Source of the DNA: Marine Group II euryarchaeote MED-G33
GTDB taxonomy: Archaea; Thermoplasmatota; Poseidoniia; Poseidoniales; Thalassarchaeaceae
Length of the DNA: 8,622 nt
Direction of reading: 5' to 3'
Assembly: GCA_949538655.1 (NCBI GenBank)
Contig: CATISE010000087.1
Location: 1 to 8,622, forward strand
Numbering within the stretch: the first letter of the stretch is position 1; the number at the start of each line of letters is the position of its first letter. This document shows, piece after piece, positions 1-6,499 of this stretch. The notes beneath the pieces are model-generated. The model was not told the origin of the DNA and did not search any database. It saw only the letters and a program-made list of their open reading frames with translations. The position numbers and the translations under genes are program-made.

Positions 1-846
1 AATCCTCTGATGTTTGCAGGATACATGTCTGGTGGACAACTCATGCTCACGAGTGATATCGAAAATTTCCCTGGTTATCCTGAAGGAATTGGAGGGCCAG
101 AGATGATGATGGACTTGCGAGCACAAGCTGAACGCTTTGGTCTCGAAGTTCAAGATCGCAATGTTGGCAGTGTTGATTTCAGTTCTCAACCGTTCAAAGT
201 TGAGACTGAAGGTGAGGATTTCTATGCCCATGCTGTCATCATTTGTACTGGTGCTGAAGCGATTTGGTTGGGTGCTGAAGGGGAAGAAGAACAGAAAGGT
301 AGAGGCATTTCCACATGTGCTACCTGTGATGGGGCGTTTTTCAAAGACGAGGAAATCATTGTTGTCGGTGGTGGCGATTCCGCCATGGAAGAGGCGACAT
401 TCCTGACTCGATTCGCTTCAAAGGTGACTTTGGTCCACCGAAGAGATGTGTTCCGTGCTTCCAAAGTCATGTATGACCGCGCGGTAAATCATCCAAAGAT
501 TGAGTTTGAAACCTTCCGACAAGTCAAGAAATGGCTGTCTGATGAAAAGGGTCTCACCGGAGCCATCCTTGAAGATCCAAGAGATGGAAGTGAGCATGAA
601 ATCTCTTGCACGGGTGCGTTTATTGCGATTGGTCACAAACCGATTACCCAATTCCTAGGAGGCCAGGTCGAGACCGATGATGAAGGATATCTGGTCCACT
701 CAGAGCACACGATGACAAATGTTCCCGGCGTCTTTGCGGCCGGAGATGTTGTCGATACTCGCTATCGGCAAGCGATTACAGCTGCAGGGCAAGGTTGCGC
801 AGCAGCGATAGATGCAGAGCGTTGGCTTGAAGACAACGTCCACTGA
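1..846 (+). CDS. trxB: Thioredoxin reductase (NADPH), 5'-truncated by window edge
   Basis: Flavoenzyme that passes electrons from NADPH through FAD and a redox disulfide to thioredoxin in the cytoplasm. The reading frame is open to base 1, so the ATG at base 10 is internal. By comparison with E. coli TrxB about 35 N-terminal residues are missing, including the first FAD-binding GxGxxG. Counting from the Met at base 10: the GGQL and ENFPGYPEG segments that follow the FAD fold are at 8-26; the redox-active CATC is at 103-106 (bases 316-327); the NADPH-fold GGGDSA is at 120-125; HRRDVFRAS is at 143-151, whose two arginines fit NADPH rather than NADH; and the C-terminal FAD motif GVFAAGD with YRQAITAAG is at 240-260. 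All key residues are present, so it should be active. The next gene starts 9 bases downstream, which suggests co-transcription. The family call is firm; paralogues with a different thioredoxin-like partner cannot be excluded. Confidence 0.96.
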   Translation, partial: NPLMFAGYMSGGQLMLTSDIENFPGYPEGIGGPEMMMDLRAQAERFGLEVQDRNVGSVDFSSQPFKVETEGEDFYAHAVIICTGAEAIWLGAEGEEEQKGRGISTCATCDGAFFKDEEIIVVGGGDSAMEEATFLTRFASKVTLVHRRDVFRASKVMYDRAVNHPKIEFETFRQVKKWLSDEKGLTGAILEDPRDGSEHEISCTGAFIAIGHKPITQFLGGQVETDDEGYLVHSEHTMTNVPGVFAAGDVVDTRYRQAITAAGQGCAAAIDAERWLEDNVH

Positions 847-855
847 GCGGTGGGT

Positions 856-1971
856 ATGGAGGACCTTACCCCTGAGGACAGGGCGCGCTATGCGCGGCAT
901 CTGACTTTGCCACAAGTGGGCGAAGAAGGGCAAGCCAAACTCAAAGCGTCCAGAGTATTCTGTGTGGGTGCCGGTGGCCTCGGATCTCCTGCCCTACTCT
1001 ATCTTGCAGCAGCTGGAATCGGACACCTAACCGTCATCGATGATGATACAATTGAACGGAGCAATCTACAGCGACAAATTCTGCACTCTGATCAAGATGT
1101 GGGATTATCCAAAGCAGAATCTTCAATGCAGCGTTTGCGCCAATTGAATCCATCGATTTCGATCGAGGTTCATACAGAAAGGCTGACTTCTGAAAATGCA
1201 ATCGAAAGAATCCAGGGTCACGATATTGTCGTTGACGGCACCGACAATATACCGACTCGATATTTGGTCAATGATACATGTGAATTACTTCGCATACCTT
1301 GGGTCTATGGAAGCATTTACCGTTTTGAAGGACAGGTTTCTGTATTCAATTTAGATGGTAGTCCAACCTATCGAGATTTGTTCCCAACGCCACCACCCCC
1401 TGAATCCGTGCCCTCTTGCGAGGAGGGAGGTGTACTCGGTGTCCTGCCAGGGGTGATCGGTTCTATTCAGGCGACGGAAGTCATCAAAATTCTAATTGGA
1501 ATCGGCCAACCATTGCGTGGGAAACTACTCATTTACGATGCACTTGACATGACGATGCGGTCTCTGAAATATTCAGCCATTGATCGAGAACCGATTACGG
1601 AACTAATTGATTACGAGGGGTTCTGTGGAATCAAAACGATGACCATGCCATTCGTTGAAATCTCCCCCTCCGATTATACGGCCCGCCGGCAACATGGTTG
1701 GAATCCACTTTTCATCGATACTCGAAATACCATTGAGGCAAGTATTGTCACGCTCCCAGATACGGATTCGTTGATCCCCCATGAGGAAATTCTGACGGTT
1801 GAATTGCCAAAAGATCGCGATATTGTGCTGTATTGCAGAACGGGTGGTCGTTCAGGTATGGCCGCGTATGCACTTTCTCAAACAGGTCATGATTCGACGA
1901 AACTCTTCAACCTTGCAGGAGGCATTCACGCTTGGCATGTGGAGATTGACCCCTCGGTCCCAAAGTACTGA
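856..1971 (+). CDS. MoeB/ThiF-family E1-like adenylyltransferase with C-terminal rhodanese domain
   Basis: Predicted to adenylate the C-terminal glycine of a ubiquitin-like sulfur carrier (MoaD, ThiS or a SAMP/Urm1 type) and, through its rhodanese domain, supply persulfide sulfur, as MOCS3/Uba4 does. Numbered from ATG 856 (371 aa): nucleotide loop GAGGLGS 38-44, aspartates 62-64, and R14, R73, K86 and D130, the same positions as the catalytic residues of E. coli MoeB. This register is why I prefer ATG 856 to the in-frame GTG at 850; neither has a well-spaced ribosome site. C188, in VPSCEEGG, matches the conserved E1 cysteine. The rhodanese domain spans about 273-371, with active-site loop CRTGGRS at 327-333. 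Odd: three of the four zinc cysteines of MoeB are replaced (T171 and D174 where CxxC is expected, then E254; only C257 remains). It follows the thioredoxin reductase by 9 bases. Which carrier it serves (molybdopterin, thiamine or tRNA thiolation) cannot be told. Confidence 0.92.
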   Translation: MEDLTPEDRARYARHLTLPQVGEEGQAKLKASRVFCVGAGGLGSPALLYLAAAGIGHLTVIDDDTIERSNLQRQILHSDQDVGLSKAESSMQRLRQLNPSISIEVHTERLTSENAIERIQGHDIVVDGTDNIPTRYLVNDTCELLRIPWVYGSIYRFEGQVSVFNLDGSPTYRDLFPTPPPPESVPSCEEGGVLGVLPGVIGSIQATEVIKILIGIGQPLRGKLLIYDALDMTMRSLKYSAIDREPITELIDYEGFCGIKTMTMPFVEISPSDYTARRQHGWNPLFIDTRNTIEASIVTLPDTDSLIPHEEILTVELPKDRDIVLYCRTGGRSGMAAYALSQTGHDSTKLFNLAGGIHAWHVEIDPSVPKY

Positions 1972-2010
1972 TTTTAGCCCATCCAGAAGGGCCATGTTCA
2001 AAGGTCGTCG

Positions 2011-2030
2011 GAAACGGCCGTAGGCCGTTC
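2011..2030 (+). promoter_or_regulatory. Hairpin directly before the receiver-protein start
   Basis: Perfect 7-bp inverted repeat AACGGCC (2013-2019) and GGCCGTT (2023-2029) around a GTA loop. G2011 and C2030 could also pair across one bulged A. It lies in the 61-base gap after the adenylyltransferase and ends three bases before ATG 2033, in the place a Shine-Dalgarno site would occupy; none is present. No T-run follows, so a standard bacterial terminator is unlikely. A translation-control stem or an operator is possible. The repeat is seen directly; its function is inference. Confidence 0.4.
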
Positions 2031-2032
2031 TA

Positions 2033-3034
2033 ATGGCATCCATTATCGTCGCAGATGAGCAGGAGGGGCGACGCAACCTCCTCGCTGGTACTCTTGAGCG
2101 TGAGGAATACTCTGTAACACGAGCAGGTACTCTGCGCCAATGTGAGGCCACAGCACTGGCCACAATGCCCGATGTTGTGCTCATCGATGGGGAATGGAAA
2201 ACAGGAGATGCCATCGATGCAGCGAGCCGTCTTTCATCCGATCCTGAATTTGCCCTCAAATGTCGAATCGTAGTCCTCTCATCAAACGTCGGAGAGGAAT
2301 ACTTGGTTTCTGCTGCGAAAGCCGGAGTATCCGAGGTCATGTCAAAACCGGTCGATATGAATCAATTGCTTACTCAGTTGGATAAACATGCCAAGAAACT
2401 CTTCGTAGAACCTCCGGCAGAAATTCGGACTGGGAGTGGAACTGGTTTCTTTGAGGTCAGCGTATCGCCAGGCGACCCTTCTTGGTCACTGCCAATCTTG
2501 CAAGAATTACTGGGCGAAGGTGCCATTGATTCCGCCTTTGTTGGAGATTTAGTTTCCCGAATGGATGAAGATATCGAAATCGGCCATGATGTATTGGAAC
2601 GCCTCCTAAGATTGGCATTTGACGAATTGATTCTTGGCGCTGAAGTCAGCGTGGATCTTGATGAGGATTTGTCAGAAGAAGATCGAGATGCTGCAATTAA
2701 CACAGCCAAAGCTGAACGTCGTTCGAGGTTGATCGATGCCATGGAGGCTCAAGCGGAAGTCATCGAAAGCGAATTGGATGAACAACTCGAACGCTTGTTG
2801 GACCCCCCTGAAGAAGTAGCCATTTTGACGAAATTCACTGGAATGGTTCCGGTCGACCCAAACACGCTGAAGATGACGAAACTCTCACTCGAAATCATTC
2901 GCGATCTGTTTTGGGATATGGGTGTTCCCGTGCGAGAACACCTGGGCATGTATTCGACACAATTGGAAGACGCCCAACAGATGGTGGTCGATTGCCTAGA
3001 AGCACTCCCTGACAGCACCTATGAAGAGGAATGA
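2033..3034 (+). CDS. Response-regulator receiver domain protein with unassigned C-terminal domain
   Basis: Two-part protein of 333 aa. Residues 1-122 form a CheY-like receiver: acidic pair D8-E9, phospho-acceptor D52 in VVLIDGEW, the switch serine around S83-S84 in VVLSS, and K105-P106 in MSKPVD. All phosphorylation residues are present, so it is probably phosphorylated by a histidine kinase, though none lies in the window. The linker at about 123-150 contains a Gly/Ser/Thr-rich piece. Residues 150-333 match no output domain I know: no winged helix, HTH, GGDEF or HD motif. They are strongly acidic and look mostly helical, with a charged helix at about 205-258, possibly a coiled coil, rich in Glu, Asp, Arg and Leu. 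The start is well fixed: an in-frame TAG at 2021-2023 lies just upstream and the next Met is residue 45. There is no Shine-Dalgarno site; a hairpin sits there instead. It abuts the VTT-type membrane protein gene, suggesting coupled expression. The receiver call is firm, the output unknown. Confidence 0.88.
   Translation: MASIIVADEQEGRRNLLAGTLEREEYSVTRAGTLRQCEATALATMPDVVLIDGEWKTGDAIDAASRLSSDPEFALKCRIVVLSSNVGEEYLVSAAKAGVSEVMSKPVDMNQLLTQLDKHAKKLFVEPPAEIRTGSGTGFFEVSVSPGDPSWSLPILQELLGEGAIDSAFVGDLVSRMDEDIEIGHDVLERLLRLAFDELILGAEVSVDLDEDLSEEDRDAAINTAKAERRSRLIDAMEAQAEVIESELDEQLERLLDPPEEVAILTKFTGMVPVDPNTLKMTKLSLEIIRDLFWDMGVPVREHLGMYSTQLEDAQQMVVDCLEALPDSTYEEE
3026..3030 (+). promoter_or_regulatory. Shine-Dalgarno site deciding the VTT protein start
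   Basis: GAGGA inside the last codons of the receiver gene. It is 6 bases from ATG 3037 but touches ATG 3031, so 3037 is the better start. The site needs ribosomes or mRNA to run through the upstream gene, consistent with translational coupling. Confidence 0.5.
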
Positions 3035-3036
3035 AA

Positions 3037-3819
3037 ATGGATCGAATTTCATCTTCTTCGAAGGATTTTGGATTTGCTGAAAGACGAGATCATGTCAAAC
3101 ACCTAAAGCAAAGTGAACTTGGGAAACATCGTTTGCGTGTCGGACTTGGATTAGTATTCGTCGCTGCTTGTATCTCCTTTGCATTCATTCTATTGGATAA
3201 TCAAAAAAGTATAATCAGCATCTTTGAAAGTGCTGGTTCTCTTGGCTTTATTGGCTTTTTAGTTGCCATATCTATAGCGATTATGTTACTGTTGCCAACA
3301 CCGATTCTCAAGATGGTAGCTGGTGCAGTTTTTCCTCTACACCTTGCTGTATTGGTCAACTTCATCGGATCGATGATCGGCGGATTCGGCGCCTTCATTT
3401 TTGGCCGATGGTTGTTCAGAGAAGGTCTAGTAGAAGCGATTTCAAAGAAGCCGAAATTGGAACAAATCCATTCAGCCATCGGCGAAGAAAGTCTGCACCT
3501 TTCAGTTCTCGTACGACTTTCACCGGTGATCCCAGATGAATGGTTGAACTACATCTTGGCTGCAGGTCCCGTCAACACCAAGACGTTTGTAATCTCAAAT
3601 TGTGCAAGCGTCGTGTATTGTTTTGTCTATGCATATTATGGCTGGGCGTTTGGAAAAATCGCCCTCGAGGAGGGTGGTTTGGCTGCTTTCTCAGAATCAA
3701 CCAGTGCGCTTGTAATGTTGGTTTTAGGGCTGATTGCGACGATTGTTGCCACCGTGATTGTAACCCGGGTAACCATGCGTGCATTGAGTGACGTAATCGA
3801 CGATGGAGATGTTGTGTGA
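3037..3819 (+). CDS. VTT-domain (DedA/TVP38/TMEM64-type) membrane protein
   Basis: Integral membrane protein of the VTT (formerly SNARE-associated) superfamily, whose members include lipid scramblases and undecaprenyl-phosphate or phospholipid flippases; the substrate here is unknown. Numbered from ATG 3037 (260 aa): a charged N-terminal tail of about 34 residues, then hydrophobic segments at about 35-53, 69-90, 93-125, 183-206 and 224-244. The family pattern is visible as a glycine-rich re-entrant or helical stretch leading into FGRWLFRE at about 122-129, and as LVRLSPVIPDEWLNY at about 158-172, which resembles the LxRLSPxxPFxxxN motif of TVP38 proteins; Asp-Glu stands where Phe-Asn is common. 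The C-terminus is short and acidic. ATG 3031 overlaps the upstream stop as ATGA, but GAGGA at 3026-3030 is correctly spaced only for ATG 3037. The tight junction with the receiver gene suggests a shared transcript. Family firm, function inferred. Confidence 0.87.
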   Translation: MDRISSSSKDFGFAERRDHVKHLKQSELGKHRLRVGLGLVFVAACISFAFILLDNQKSIISIFESAGSLGFIGFLVAISIAIMLLLPTPILKMVAGAVFPLHLAVLVNFIGSMIGGFGAFIFGRWLFREGLVEAISKKPKLEQIHSAIGEESLHLSVLVRLSPVIPDEWLNYILAAGPVNTKTFVISNCASVVYCFVYAYYGWAFGKIALEEGGLAAFSESTSALVMLVLGLIATIVATVIVTRVTMRALSDVIDDGDVV

Positions 3820-3874
3820 TGGCCGAAGGAAGGCACCCGTATCCTTTGTATGCCTTACCCCGGTCGAAGACTTC

Positions 3875-3880
3875 GGAGGA
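3875..3880 (+). promoter_or_regulatory. Shine-Dalgarno site pointing to a TTG start
   Basis: GGAGGA, the strongest Shine-Dalgarno match in the window, lies 6 bases before an in-frame TTG at 3887. The alternative ATG at 3803 has no such site and overlaps the previous gene by 17 bases. The residues encoded between 3803 and 3886 are Cys-rich and unlike the rest of the protein. This is the main evidence for a TTG start. Confidence 0.6.
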
Positions 3881-3886
3881 ATTTGT

Positions 3887-6469
3887 TTGACTCAATCCGA
3901 ACTACCCAAAATATGGGGTGCCGACTGGAAACCTCTGAGTCATTTGGACTTCTCAAATGATGTATCCATTTCTGACTTGAAAGAGGAATTAATTCGATTT
4001 ATTGCAGAACGACATGATGGGCATCTACGCTTGGTTGGTTGGCTTTTCGATGAGATCAGTGAAGAATACTCAGGGAAAACATTGGATGGGCCTCAGTTCC
4101 ATATATTCAGTGAAACCTTTGTCCAAAAATTATCTGAGAATCTCTCCAAACGTGCGGAAGAAGCTGGAATCATGACCACTGAAGTCATCCCTCGGCGAGG
4201 TGGTTTACTGCACCTTTCAAGACGTACCCAACGTTTCATACTAGATGTTCGGATTTGCTTTCGAAGAATTGCACATGCGGCGACTGTTACGGTCGATCAA
4301 CGATTTGAATGGCAACGCTGGATGACCCAAACCAGAGCGCTTGATGAACATCTCAAAGACATCTTTACCACAGGTGTCGAGACACCAGATGGTGGGCGTT
4401 TTGGTGGGAAAGGATTCCGTTCAACTTGGCAAGAAGGAATTGTTGCCTGTGCCACTGCTCTTAATTTGGCAAAGGACCAGCCCGCTGGAATGCAGCATAC
4501 TGGTGATATCGTTGCACCCATGATTCGTGATATTGGATTGGCCATGGCAATGGGGCAAACGCCGACCGATTTATTTGCGGCACAAGTTGGAAAAACGGGT
4601 TCAAACATGAATGGAGGTCACGAAGGTGCGGGTGGACGTGACCTGCATATCGGTGATCTTTCTCTAGGTGTATTGCCACCGACAGCCCCGTTGCCAATCG
4701 CTAGCGCGACAACCACCGGTATCGCCCTCGCCAGTCAGAGGCTGGGAATGACCCGGTTCCAACTAGCACCGGTCGGTGAAGGATGTTCATCCTCTGGTGA
4801 ATTTTGGGAAGCGATGAATTTCGCCGGAGCGAGAGGTTTGCCAATCGCTTTCATGATCCAGAACAATCAGATTGCACTCGATACATTTGTTGTTGGCCAG
4901 TCAGCCGCCGAAACATGGGGTGACAAAGGTGTCGCCATGGGAATGCCCGCATGGACAATCGATGGTTCAAATCCACTTAATTTCCATGCCAGTGTAGCCG
5001 TCGCCAGAGAGTTTGCACTCGGTGGAGGTGGCCCTGTATTGATCCACGTTGAAACCATGCGAGGTTGTGGACATGCACACCATCATGATGACCTCTACTT
5101 GGGTTCGCCAAGCGGAACACCCCCTGGATATGTAGACAAGAACTTGCTCGCATATTGGGAAGCAAAAGATCCACTTCCGAACCATCGTAAATTATTGCGT
5201 TCGATGGGGATTGAAGAGGCGACTTTAATCGAAATGGAAGAGAATGAACAAGCCTATGTCGATGCGGGTCGAGCTGCAATGGAAGCAATGCCATGGCCCG
5301 AAGGAGACAGTGTTCGAAAGGGCGTAACTACCCTCCATGATGCTGATTCACATCAGATGCAACTCGATCGACTTTCCAAACCAGCCGACGAAGTGGATTC
5401 GAATATCGAAGTGGGGCAGGTGACGCTTCAATTCTCAGATGAAACCAATGCTTGGTCTTACTCACGGGCAATCCAAAATGCAATGGTTGCAATCGCTGAG
5501 AGATACGGTGCATCTACAGTATTCATGGGGGAAGACATGGAAGTTTCAGGAGCATTCGGAATGAATGTTCCACTGAAGAATAAGGGTCATTCAGATTTGC
5601 TATTGGACATGCCATTGTCCGAGGCCGTGATTGTTCACGCCGCAACGGGTGCAGCCCTGGGTGGCATGCGTCCTGTTGCAGAAATTCAGTTTGGTGGATT
5701 TGCCGCTCTGGCAATGAATGCACTAATCAACAACGCGGCCCAACTACGTTGGCGCTGGGGTGCAGATGTACCGATGGTTGTCAGGATACCACTTGGTGCA
5801 AAAACCCGCAGCGGTCCATTCCATGCCAATATGATTGAATCTTGGTTCATCAATGACCCAGGGCTGGTCATCGTGTTCCCCTCAAACCCACAAGATGCCT
5901 ACGACCTCTTGGTGGAGGCCGCCGCACTTCCCGATCCTGTGGTCTATCTCGAGCATCTTGGGATGTATGGATTGCGAGGTGGAATTACTGGTTGGGGTGA
6001 TCGTATCCACATGCAAGTAGACACTGAAAAGGTCACTCAAGCCATCAAGTCAGGAGAAACTTACAAACTAGGTAAGGCGAATGTTGTCCGTGGCGGACGC
6101 GATGCAACTATCGTTACATGGGGGGCCATGGTCCATGTTGCAATGAAGGTGGCAACAATGTTGGCAAGCGAGGGGAGGGAAATCGAAATCGTTGACCTTC
6201 GAACACTCGCACCATTCGACTCCGAGACTTGTGTCAATAGTGTATCGAGAACCGGACGATTGGTGGTCTTACAGGAGTCGCAATATACGGGTGGGCTTGG
6301 ACATACCGTCAGCAGCCGAATTCAAGAAGAATGCTTCTGGAGCCTTGAAGCGCCAGCCGTGGTGATTGGAGCGATTGATACACCAGTCCCATTCGCTCCA
6401 ACACTTGAGGATTATACCATTCCAACAGCAGAATTGGTGGCAGAACATTTGCGGAAATTGTGTGATTAA
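3887..6469 (+). CDS. Fused alpha-beta E1 of a 2-oxoacid dehydrogenase complex (thiamine diphosphate dependent)
   Basis: Predicted to decarboxylate a 2-oxoacid with thiamine diphosphate and pass the acyl group to the lipoyl E2; alpha and beta are one chain here (860 aa from TTG 3887, 888 aa from ATG 3803). From the TTG: an N-terminal extension at 1-138 that I cannot assign; E1-alpha at about 139-430, with the diphosphate/Mg motif at 297-327 as GEG then NN, so Glu replaces the usual Asp of GDG, and the active-site loop GHAHHHDDLY at 395-404; a linker at about 431-520; E1-beta at about 522-860 with E549 in MGEDM, LSEA at 577-580, RPVAEIQF at about 595-602, H646 in GPFHANM, and the C-terminal transketolase-like domain from about 729. 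The beta half resembles branched-chain and pyruvate E1 equally to my eye. E2 and E3 genes are not in the window. The acyl-CoA dehydrogenase 30 bases downstream favours a branched-chain or related oxoacid, which is inference. Start: see the GGAGGA site at 3875. Confidence 0.93.
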   Translation: MTQSELPKIWGADWKPLSHLDFSNDVSISDLKEELIRFIAERHDGHLRLVGWLFDEISEEYSGKTLDGPQFHIFSETFVQKLSENLSKRAEEAGIMTTEVIPRRGGLLHLSRRTQRFILDVRICFRRIAHAATVTVDQRFEWQRWMTQTRALDEHLKDIFTTGVETPDGGRFGGKGFRSTWQEGIVACATALNLAKDQPAGMQHTGDIVAPMIRDIGLAMAMGQTPTDLFAAQVGKTGSNMNGGHEGAGGRDLHIGDLSLGVLPPTAPLPIASATTTGIALASQRLGMTRFQLAPVGEGCSSSGEFWEAMNFAGARGLPIAFMIQNNQIALDTFVVGQSAAETWGDKGVAMGMPAWTIDGSNPLNFHASVAVAREFALGGGGPVLIHVETMRGCGHAHHHDDLYLGSPSGTPPGYVDKNLLAYWEAKDPLPNHRKLLRSMGIEEATLIEMEENEQAYVDAGRAAMEAMPWPEGDSVRKGVTTLHDADSHQMQLDRLSKPADEVDSNIEVGQVTLQFSDETNAWSYSRAIQNAMVAIAERYGASTVFMGEDMEVSGAFGMNVPLKNKGHSDLLLDMPLSEAVIVHAATGAALGGMRPVAEIQFGGFAALAMNALINNAAQLRWRWGADVPMVVRIPLGAKTRSGPFHANMIESWFINDPGLVIVFPSNPQDAYDLLVEAAALPDPVVYLEHLGMYGLRGGITGWGDRIHMQVDTEKVTQAIKSGETYKLGKANVVRGGRDATIVTWGAMVHVAMKVATMLASEGREIEIVDLRTLAPFDSETCVNSVSRTGRLVVLQESQYTGGLGHTVSSRIQEECFWSLEAPAVVIGAIDTPVPFAPTLEDYTIPTAELVAEHLRKLCD

Positions 6470-6499
6470 GGCTAAGACTGAGAAACGGGTGGAAGATAC

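Noticed and set aside
1977..1992. GCCC...GGGC pairing after the adenylyltransferase stop, as a terminator.
   Set aside because: Only 4 bp with an 8-base loop and no T-run after it; the TTTT at 1972-1975 precedes the stem.
1852..2340. A 162-codon open frame on the minus strand.
   Set aside because: It lies opposite the rhodanese end and the receiver domain, both with clear family motifs. Its product has no recognisable motif and is Arg/Ser-rich, as expected of an antisense shadow.
3572..3895. A 107-codon minus-strand frame opposite the end of the VTT gene.
   Set aside because: The + strand encodes family motifs and membrane helices here. The antisense product is His/Gln/Ser-rich without structure and has no ribosome site that I could identify.
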